8,237 nt of DNA from assembly GCA_017424665.1 (NCBI GenBank), contig JAFOYK010000125.1, positions 1 to 8,237 of the forward strand, given 5' to 3'. Of the stretch, positions 1-5,248 are shown one piece after another. This DNA is from Oscillospiraceae bacterium (GTDB taxonomy: Bacteria > Bacillota > Clostridia > Oscillospirales > Ruminococcaceae). Position 1 is the stretch's first letter, and each line of letters begins with the position of its first letter. The notes beneath the pieces are model-generated. The model saw nothing but the letters and a program-made list of their open reading frames with translations. It was not told the DNA's origin and did no database searches. The position numbers and the translations under genes were made by a program.

Positions 1-366
1 CTTGTTATCCAGCCTTGGGACAGATCCTGCCTTAAACTTATCGAAAAAGCTATCAACGCTTCCGATATCGGCATTCCGCCCCAGAACGACGGTGTTTGCA
101 TCCGCCTCGTTTTCCCGCCTCTTACCGAGGAACGCCGTAAAGAACTTTGCAAAACCATTGCAAAACACGCAGAAGAAGCAAAAGTAAACGTACGTAACCA
201 TCGCCGTGATGCAAACGAATTCTGCAAAAAACAGCTTAAAGATAAGGTAATCACCGAAGATGACCTTAAAGATCTTGAAAAAGATATCCAGAAGCTTACT
301 GACGACTTTGTTGAAAAAGTTGAAAGCATGGCTAAAGAAAAAGAAAAAGAGATCATGGAAATCTGA
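1..366 (+). CDS. frr: Ribosome recycling factor, 3' part (5' end outside window)
   Basis: Ribosome recycling factor acts in the cytoplasm with EF-G to split the post-termination ribosome and free it for a new round. Reading frame 1 is open from the first base to the TGA at 364-366 and gives 121 residues. The family is about 185 residues long, so roughly the first 64 are missing upstream. Recognisable family blocks in order are PWD, an IEKAI helix, [27 protein letters not shown], the VRNHRRDAN segment with its conserved arginines, ITEDDLK, and the KEKEIMEI tail. Together these cover the hinge, domain II remainder and the long C-terminal helix of domain I. The frame is intact and the C-terminus is of normal type. 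The uppS start lies 29 bases downstream, and frr followed by uppS is a common Firmicute order. The identification is firm; only the truncation by the window edge limits it. Confidence 0.96.
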   Translation, partial: LVIQPWDRSCLKLIEKAINASDIGIPPQNDGVCIRLVFPPLTEERRKELCKTIAKHAEEAKVNVRNHRRDANEFCKKQLKDKVITEDDLKDLEKDIQKLTDDFVEKVESMAKEKEKEIMEI

Positions 367-383
367 TTTTCTGAATTTTGAAT

Positions 384-390
384 GGAGGTG
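384..390 (+). promoter_or_regulatory. Ribosome binding site of uppS
   Basis: GGAGGTG is a near-perfect anti-16S match placed 5 bases before the ATG at 396. It decides the uppS start: the in-frame TTG at 378 lies upstream of this site and would translate through it, so ATG 396 is preferred. Confidence 0.85.
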
Positions 391-395
391 CCGAT

Positions 396-1100
396 ATGTC
401 CGATAAATTAATTTTGCCGGAACATATCGGCATTATTATGGACGGAAACGGCCGCTGGGCAAAAAAACGCGGCCTTCCGAGAAATGCCGGCCATAAAAAA
501 GGCGCGGAAGTTTTTGAAAACATTTCCCGCTGCTGCCGCGATCTCGGAATAAAATACCTTACTGTTTATGCTTTTTCCACCGAAAACTGGAAGCGCCCGA
601 AAGAGGAAGTTGAAGGTATAATGAACCTTATGCGAAGCTATCTTAAAGGCATGGCGAAGGCAAAAAACGAACACATAGCGGTTCGTTTCATTGGCGACAG
701 AGAGCCTTTTGACGAAGATCTTCTTAAGCTTATGGAAGAAGCGGAAAGCGCGGACGTTGGCGAAGTGATAACAACTGTTCAGATTGCGCTTAACTATGGC
801 GGAAGGGACGAGATCGTTCATTCCGTAAAAGAAATTGCGAAAAAAATCGCAAGCGGAAAACTTTCTCCGGAAGATATAACCGAAGAAACCGTTTCCGAAA
901 ATCTTTATTCAAAAACCCCGGAATGTGACCTTATAATCCGCCCAAGCGGGGAAGAAAGGATTTCAAACTTCCTTCTTTGGGAAAGCGCATATTCCGAATT
1001 TGTGTTTATGGATGTGCTTTGGCCGGATTTTACCAAGGAACATCTTGAAGAAGCTTTGGAGGAATACTCCAAAAGAAACCGCCGCTTTGGCGGAGTTTGA
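396..1100 (+). CDS. uppS: Undecaprenyl diphosphate synthase (cis-prenyltransferase)
   Basis: The enzyme adds eight isopentenyl units to farnesyl diphosphate in cis, making the C55 carrier lipid for peptidoglycan and other wall polymers; it works at the inner membrane face. The 234-residue product is of normal family length. It starts with HIGIIMDGNGRWAKKRG, in which D16 is the catalytic and Mg-binding aspartate, followed by VYAFSTENWKRP (about 58-68), QIALNYGGRDE (129-139) and RPSGEERISNFLLWESAYSE (182-201). In the last block R182, R188, S190 and E201 match the residues that bind the isopentenyl diphosphate and metal in the E. coli enzyme (R194, R200, S202, E213). The usual threonine after the first arginine is proline here, a variant I believe is common in Clostridia. 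The start was chosen from the GGAGGTG at 384-390. It is followed by cdsA after 37 bases and shares an operon with dxr and ispG, which supply its substrate. Confidence 0.97.
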   Translation: MSDKLILPEHIGIIMDGNGRWAKKRGLPRNAGHKKGAEVFENISRCCRDLGIKYLTVYAFSTENWKRPKEEVEGIMNLMRSYLKGMAKAKNEHIAVRFIGDREPFDEDLLKLMEEAESADVGEVITTVQIALNYGGRDEIVHSVKEIAKKIASGKLSPEDITEETVSENLYSKTPECDLIIRPSGEERISNFLLWESAYSEFVFMDVLWPDFTKEHLEEALEEYSKRNRRFGGV

Positions 1101-1137
1101 TTTGTTTTGACTATCGGACAAAAGAGGTAAAAATAAA

Positions 1138-1952
1138 TTGAAAACAAGAGTAATATCTGCGCTGGTTGGGCTTTTGCTCCTCGGTGCGGTTCTATGCCTT
1201 TTTGAAACAGCGGTTCTTGACGTTGCAATTGCCGCTCTTTCCGTTATGGCAGTATATGAAATGATAAACGCCGTAGGGCTTTCAAAAAACAAGACTTTTA
1301 CAGCGGTCAGTGCGCTTTTCGGCGCATTTTCTCAACTTCGTTTTTCCAGACAATGGGTTCCGTTGCAGGTTTCGTTGAACTTATTTTCGGAATGACCGTT
1401 CTGGTTTTTGTTCTTAAAAATCACAAAGAAATGAAAGCCACTGATGCGGCTTTCGCGTTTTTCTTCACCCTTTTCATTCCAAGGGCTTTTTCCGTAATCC
1501 TTATTTTCAGAGGTTACGGTGCACCTGTGTCTTATTTCCTTGTTCTTTTAAGCCTTGGTGTTGCCTGGCTTAACGATACCTGCGCTTATTTCAGCGGATA
1601 TTTCTTCGGAAAACGAAAACTTTGCCCTGAAATAAGCCCAAAAAAGACCGTTGAAGGAGCAATCGGCGGCGTTTTCGGTGATGTTCTTCTTTGCTGTGTA
1701 ATTGCGCTGATTTTTGGAATCATCACCGGACGTTCCGTAAACTGGCTCAGCCTTGTTGCGTTCCTTCCTTTGGGCGCAGTTGCCGCTATTCTCGGAGACC
1801 TTTGCGCTTCCATCATCAAACGCCAGGTTGGAATCAAAGATTACGGAAACGTAATGCCCGGCCACGGCGGAGTTATGGACCGTTTTGACAGCTGGATCTT
1901 CGTTGCTCCGCTCTTATACATGTGGAACATCTATCTTCCGCTTATAGGCTGA
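1138..1952 (+). CDS. cdsA: Phosphatidate cytidylyltransferase, reading frame broken by a 1-nt deletion
   Basis: CdsA is a polytopic membrane enzyme that joins CTP and phosphatidate to CDP-diacylglycerol, the branch point of phospholipid synthesis. The N-terminal part reads from TTG 1138 (AGAGG at 1123-1127, 10 bases upstream) as MKTRVISALVGLLLLGA, a typical CdsA start with the first membrane helix. This frame stops at 1393-1395. The rest continues in the frame one base back, up to TGA 1950-1952, and carries WLNDTCAYFSGYFFGKRKL, SPKKTVEGAIGG and the complete family signature SxxKRQxGIKDxGNxMPGHGG followed by MDRFD (restored residues 225-251). Adding one T in a T-run at 1327-1330 or 1341-1345 joins the halves into 271 residues, exactly the family's usual size, with the restored stretch reading GAFFSTSFFQTMG. 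As written, the gene would make an 85-residue fragment. An internal ATG at 1353 has no ribosome binding site, so independent translation of the second half is unlikely. A sequencing or assembly error is my preferred reading; a real mutation is possible. Confidence 0.9.
1327..1345 (+). other. Inferred frameshift zone in cdsA
   Basis: Upstream of this zone the CdsA frame has codons beginning at 1138 and downstream it has codons beginning at 1353, a shift of minus one. Two T homopolymers lie within it: four Ts at 1327-1330 and five Ts at 1341-1345. One extra T in either restores an uninterrupted frame. The first gives the more hydrophobic join (AFFSTSFF). The second keeps SQLR, whose arginine is less expected beside a membrane helix. 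Confidence 0.85.
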
Positions 1953-1973
1953 TATTAATTTCAGAATAACGTT

Positions 1974-2002
1974 TTATTGCCGCTTTTTGCGGCAATAATT
2001 TT
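1974..2002 (+). terminator. Stem-loop with short T tail between cdsA and dxr
   Basis: TTATTGCCGC (1974-1983) and GCGGCAATAA (1989-1998) are a perfect 10-bp inverted repeat around a five-T loop, followed by TTTT (1999-2002) and then AT. The shape is that of an intrinsic terminator, but the T tail is short and the stem is half A/T, so it may be partial: an attenuator that lowers dxr-rseP-ispG-polC relative to the upstream genes, or a 3' stabilising or processing hairpin for the frr-uppS-cdsA part. It sits in the largest gap between genes in the window (77 bases). No convincing promoter follows it, which argues against full termination. Confidence 0.6.
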
Positions 2003-2010
2003 ATAGAAAA

Positions 2011-2017
2011 AAGGAGG
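2011..2017 (+). promoter_or_regulatory. Ribosome binding site of dxr
   Basis: AAGGAGG precedes ATG 2030 by 12 bases, a longer spacing than for the other genes here. AAAAAG (2008-2013) and CTTTTT (2018-2023) flank it as a weak 6-bp inverted repeat, which would put GAGG in the loop. Confidence 0.8.
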
Positions 2018-2029
2018 CTTTTTCAAAAA

Positions 2030-3166
2030 ATGAAACGCCTTTCTGTTTTGGGGTCAACCGGTTCGATCGGCACCCAGACTCTTGATGTTTGCAGAAACCT
2101 CGGCTTCAAAGTGGTTGCTCTTGCGGCCGGAAGCAACGTGGAACTTCTTGAAAAACAGGCAAGGGAATTTAAACCAAAGCTTGTTGCTGTTTTTGATGAA
2201 ACCGCCGCAAAGGGCTTGAGCATCAAACTTTCCGACACAGATATAACCGTGCTCGGAGGAATTGAAGGCGTGCTCGAAGCCGCAAGAATAGATTGCGACA
2301 CGGTGCTCAATGCCGTTACGGGAATTGCCGGTCTTCGTCCGACCATAGCCGCAATTGAAGCGGGAAACGACGTTGCCCTTGCCAACAAGGAAACTCTTGT
2401 TGCCGGCGGAAAAAGAGTTATGGATCTTGCAAAAGAACGCGGAGTTAAGATCCTTCCCGTTGACAGCGAACATTCCGCAATTTTCCAATGCCTTCAGGCA
2501 AAAGGGGATTACGCAAGGATACAGAAACTTATCCTTACCGCTTCCGGCGGCCCTTTCTTCGGAAAAACTCTTTCCGAACTTGAAAACATGAAACCGGAAG
2601 ATGCCCTTGCCCATCCTACCTGGAATATGGGCAGAAAAGTGACCATAGATTCTGCTACAATGGCAAACAAAGGTCTTGAAATAATCGAAGCCGCGCATCT
2701 TTTCGGCGTCCCGCAGAATAATATTGACGTAGTTATCCACAGGGAGAGTATTGTTCATTCCCTTGTTGAATTCACCGATAATTCCGTTCTTGCACAGCTC
2801 GGCGTTCCGGATATGAGAACGCCCATCCAGTATGCGCTGACCGTTCCGGAAAGATGTGAAAGCATTGTTGAACATCTTGATCTTGCGAAAATCGGAACGC
2901 TTCATTTCTATGAACAGGATAACGTCGCTTTCCCCGCAACGGATATTGCAAGACACGCGCTTTCAATCGGAAAAACCGCCACTGCCGCATTCAACGCCGC
3001 TGATGAAATTGCCGTTGCGGCTTTCCTTGACGGAAAAATCGGTTTCACCGATATTCCGAAAATCCTTGAAAAAACCGTTTTAAAAGAATTTTCAAGCGGC
3101 GACAGTTTTGAAGAGGTTTTTGAAACAGACAAAGAAGCAAGAAAATTCGCTTCTTCACTTATTTAA
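2030..3166 (+). CDS. dxr: 1-deoxy-D-xylulose 5-phosphate reductoisomerase
   Basis: This cytoplasmic enzyme rearranges and reduces 1-deoxy-D-xylulose 5-phosphate to 2-C-methyl-D-erythritol 4-phosphate with NADPH and a divalent metal, the first committed MEP-pathway step and the fosmidomycin target. The 378-residue product is of normal length. The NADPH-binding fold opens with LGSTGSIGTQTLDV (7-20), and LANKETLVAGG (118-127) follows. The metal and substrate site is seen as PVDSEHSA (D145 and E147), ASGGPF (171-176), HPTWNMGRKVTIDSATMANK (195-214) with GLEIIEA next (E217 the third metal ligand), and HRESIVHSLVEF (237-248) with LGVPDMRTPIQYAL after it. The C-terminal helical domain carries AFNAADEIAVAAFL. 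No key residue is missing. ATG 2030 follows an AAGGAGG site. rseP begins 15 bases after the stop, and ispG two genes on belongs to the same pathway. Confidence 0.98.
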   Translation: MKRLSVLGSTGSIGTQTLDVCRNLGFKVVALAAGSNVELLEKQAREFKPKLVAVFDETAAKGLSIKLSDTDITVLGGIEGVLEAARIDCDTVLNAVTGIAGLRPTIAAIEAGNDVALANKETLVAGGKRVMDLAKERGVKILPVDSEHSAIFQCLQAKGDYARIQKLILTASGGPFFGKTLSELENMKPEDALAHPTWNMGRKVTIDSATMANKGLEIIEAAHLFGVPQNNIDVVIHRESIVHSLVEFTDNSVLAQLGVPDMRTPIQYALTVPERCESIVEHLDLAKIGTLHFYEQDNVAFPATDIARHALSIGKTATAAFNAADEIAVAAFLDGKIGFTDIPKILEKTVLKEFSSGDSFEEVFETDKEARKFASSLI

Positions 3167-3167
3167 T

Positions 3168-3174
3168 AAGGAGA
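3168..3174 (+). promoter_or_regulatory. Ribosome binding site setting the TTG start of rseP
   Basis: AAGGAGA lies 7 bases before TTG 3182 and directly after the dxr stop. There is no ATG or GTG near enough upstream of the HELGH motif to compete, so this site fixes the TTG start. Confidence 0.85.
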
Positions 3175-3181
3175 TAACCTT

Positions 3182-4204
3182 TTGAGTATTGTAATTGCAA
3201 TTTTACTTTTCGGATTTATGATTTTCTTCCATGAACTTGGCCATTTTGCAACCGCAAAATGGGCGGGAGTTCGTGTCAACGAATTTTCCATAGGCATGGG
3301 TCCGAAAATCATTTCCAAAACTTTCGGAGAAACCGCATATTCTCTCCGCCTTCTTCCGATAGGCGGCTTTGTCGCCATGGAAGGGGAAGATGAGGAAAGT
3401 GAGGACGAACGCCGTTTCATGGCCTGCCCCGTCTGGAAAAGAATAATAATCACTTCCGCCGGTGCGATTATGAACCTTATCCTCGGCTTTGCGGTGGTTT
3501 TTGTGCTGACCTGCGGCCAGACCATGGTGGGAACCACCACGGTTGCCTCCTTCCTTGAAAATTCTTCTTCCGCAAATTATCTTGAAGTTGACGATACGAT
3601 TCTTGCGGTAAACGGCGAAAAATCAGGATGTGATTATGATATCGTATATTCGCTTATCCGTGATACCGACGGAATCGTTTCAATGGATGTTCTCCGCGGA
3701 GGAGAAAAGATCCATCTTGACGAAGTTGTTTTCAACACCCAGGAAATAAACGGAATGAAATCCATAATTCTGGATTTCAGCATCTACGGCGAAGAACCGA
3801 ATATTTTCGGAAGAATAGGTTATTCTTTCCGCTGGACCTGGTCTTTGGTAAAGCTTGTCTGGCATTCTCTTGGTGATATCATAAGCGGTGAGTTTGGAAT
3901 AAGCCAGCTTTCCGGACCTATCGGGGTTACCGAAACCATTTCCGATGCTGTTCAGGAAACGAATTATAAAGGTTTGCTCCTTATCCTTGCGATAATCACC
4001 GTTAACCTCGGCGTTTTCAACCTTCTTCCTTTGCCGGCGCTGGATGGCGGAAGGATCTTCTTTATGATAATCGAACTTTTCCGGGGAAAACCCATCAATC
4101 AGAAAGTTGAAGGCATTATCCACGGCGTCGGAATGGCTCTTCTGATGCTCCTTATGGTGATTGTTGCCTATAACGATATAGTAAGACTTATAACAGGAGG
4201 CTGA
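3182..4204 (+). CDS. rseP: Site-2 intramembrane zinc metalloprotease (RseP/RasP family)
   Basis: This membrane protease cuts transmembrane segments of client proteins; in Bacillus the homologue RasP cleaves the anti-sigma factor RsiW and other small membrane proteins. The client here is not known. The 340-residue product has the zinc-binding HELGH (17-21) in its first membrane helix (about 2-21) and NEFSIGMGPKI just after. The acidic cytoplasmic stretch MEGEDEESEDE (66-76) leads into PVWKRI and a second helix (about 88-110). A single PDZ domain falls at about 115-185, with LEVDDTILAVNGE as its recognisable core. The SGPIGV block (244-249) precedes a third helix ending in NLLPLPALDGGR (280-291), where D288 is the third zinc ligand. 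RGKPI and a last helix (about 313-335) close the protein. The length and single PDZ domain are typical of Firmicutes. ispG starts 4 bases after the stop, so coupling is likely. Confidence 0.96.
   Translation: MSIVIAILLFGFMIFFHELGHFATAKWAGVRVNEFSIGMGPKIISKTFGETAYSLRLLPIGGFVAMEGEDEESEDERRFMACPVWKRIIITSAGAIMNLILGFAVVFVLTCGQTMVGTTTVASFLENSSSANYLEVDDTILAVNGEKSGCDYDIVYSLIRDTDGIVSMDVLRGGEKIHLDEVVFNTQEINGMKSIILDFSIYGEEPNIFGRIGYSFRWTWSLVKLVWHSLGDIISGEFGISQLSGPIGVTETISDAVQETNYKGLLLILAIITVNLGVFNLLPLPALDGGRIFFMIIELFRGKPINQKVEGIIHGVGMALLMLLMVIVAYNDIVRLITGG
4195..4200 (+). promoter_or_regulatory. Ribosome binding site of ispG inside rseP
   Basis: AGGAGG overlaps the last codons of rseP (encoding its terminal Gly-Gly) and lies 8 bases before ATG 4209, so ribosomes finishing rseP could restart on ispG. 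Confidence 0.8.
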
Positions 4205-4208
4205 GCGA

Positions 4209-5246
4209 ATGGCAAAGGAAGTTAAAATCGGAAAAATCGCCATCGGCGGCGATAATCCCGTTGCAATACAGTCTATGATAAGCGTTCCTTCAACCGACAT
4301 TGAAGGAAGCGTAAAGCAGGCAGTTGAACTTGAAAAAGCCGGATGTGAAATTCTCCGTGCCGCAATTCCGGATATGGCGGCGGTGGAACTTATTCCCGCA
4401 ATAAAAGAAAAAATCGATATCCCGCTTGTTGCGGATATTCATTTCGATTACCGCCTTGCTCTTGCGGCGGTTGAAAACGGAATCGATAAGATTCGAATCA
4501 ATCCCGGCAACATAGGTTCCGAAGAACGCACCCGCCAGGTTGTTGAAGCCTGCGGAAATGCAGGAGTTGCAATCCGCGTCGGAGTAAACGGCGGAAGCCG
4601 TGATAAACGCCTTCTTGAAAAATACGGCACACCCACTGCGGAAGCTCTTGCTGAAAGCGCGATGGAGCACGTCGCAATCCTTGAAAAATACGGTTTTACC
4701 GATACGGTAATTTCCATAAAATCCAGCAACGTCAAAACCATGATGAATGCCTGCCGCCTTGTTTCCGAAAGATGCGATTATCCGCTCCACCTCGGCGTTA
4801 CCGAAGCTGGAACCGAGCATATGGGAATCATCAAAAACTCCATAGGAATAGGCGGGCTTCTTGTTGACGGAATCGGTTCTACCATCCGCGTAACCTTGAC
4901 CGCGGATCCGGTTCGTGAAATTTACGCCGCGAAAGATATTCTTAAAGCGGCGGGTGTCCGTAATTTCGGCGTAAACATCGTTTCCTGCCCGACTTGCGGA
5001 AGAACGAGAATTGACCTCATCAAACTTGCAAATGAAGTTGAAGAGGCTCTCAGAGGCTGTGAAAAGCCCATTACCGTCGCTGTAATGGGTTGCGCGGTAA
5101 ACGGACCCGGCGAAGCAAGGGAAGCGGATATCGGCGTTGCCGGCGGCGACAAATGCGGTCTTATATTTAAAAAAGGCGAAATTTTGAGAAAAGTTCCGGA
5201 AAACGAAATTCTTCCGGCGCTTCTTGAAGAAATCGGACGGATGTAA
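4209..5246 (+). CDS. ispG: 4-hydroxy-3-methylbut-2-enyl diphosphate synthase (GcpE)
   Basis: IspG reduces methylerythritol cyclodiphosphate to HMBPP, the next-to-last MEP step, using a [4Fe-4S] cluster fed by ferredoxin or flavodoxin. The 345-residue product is the two-domain bacterial form. A TIM barrel covers about 1-250, with ADIHFDYRLAL (75-85), IRINPGNIG (95-103), IRVGVNGGS (122-130) and LGVTEAGTE (195-203). The C-terminal cluster domain has SCPTCGRT (C260 and C263) and MGCAVNGPGEA (C295 and E302), which supply the three cysteines and the glutamate that hold the cluster. One departure is near the N-terminus: the usual QSMTNT-type block reads QSMISVPSTD (21-30). All cluster ligands are intact, so activity is expected. 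It sits where Bacillus has proS, an arrangement usual in Clostridia. polC begins 2 bases after the stop. Confidence 0.97.
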   Translation: MAKEVKIGKIAIGGDNPVAIQSMISVPSTDIEGSVKQAVELEKAGCEILRAAIPDMAAVELIPAIKEKIDIPLVADIHFDYRLALAAVENGIDKIRINPGNIGSEERTRQVVEACGNAGVAIRVGVNGGSRDKRLLEKYGTPTAEALAESAMEHVAILEKYGFTDTVISIKSSNVKTMMNACRLVSERCDYPLHLGVTEAGTEHMGIIKNSIGIGGLLVDGIGSTIRVTLTADPVREIYAAKDILKAAGVRNFGVNIVSCPTCGRTRIDLIKLANEVEEALRGCEKPITVAVMGCAVNGPGEAREADIGVAGGDKCGLIFKKGEILRKVPENEILPALLEEIGRM

Positions 5247-5248
5247 AA

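Noticed and set aside
2..187. A 61-residue open frame at the window start.
   Set aside because: It lies in a different frame over the clear frr coding sequence and has no recognisable features.
378..395. An earlier TTG start for uppS, adding six residues (Met-Asn-Gly-Gly-Ala-Asp).
   Set aside because: It would sit upstream of and overlap the strong GGAGGTG site, which is ideally placed for ATG 396; the extra residues are not part of the family.
942..971. UppS has proline in the RPSGE motif where many members have threonine.
   Set aside because: I believe this is a frequent variant among Clostridia, and the catalytic arginines, serine and glutamate are all present.
1107..1135. TTGACT (1107-1112) as a -35 box before cdsA.
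   Set aside because: The matching -10 position falls on A-rich sequence just before the TTG start at 1138, leaving no room for a leader with the ribosome binding site.
1353..1952. A separate 199-residue gene starting at ATG 1353.
   Set aside because: No ribosome binding site precedes it, and it is the C-terminal part of CdsA lacking the first membrane segments that lie directly upstream in the other frame.
1978..2007. A possible promoter in the cdsA-dxr gap: TTGCCG (1978-1983) and TATAGA (2002-2007), 18 bases apart.
   Set aside because: Each box matches only four of six consensus bases, and the first is part of the stem-loop, so the match is explained by that structure.
2054..2956. A 300-codon open frame on the - strand over dxr, and similar ones over uppS (408-821), cdsA (1548-1865), rseP (3680-4300), ispG (4290-5366) and polC (5468-6346, 6530-7192, 7214-8218).
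   Set aside because: All are codon-aligned with the real genes, so a - strand stop would need a TTA, CTA or TCA codon in the sense frame. These genes use CTT for leucine and TCC for serine heavily and rarely use those three. The translations show no recognisable domain and none has a convincing ribosome binding site, so codon bias explains them.
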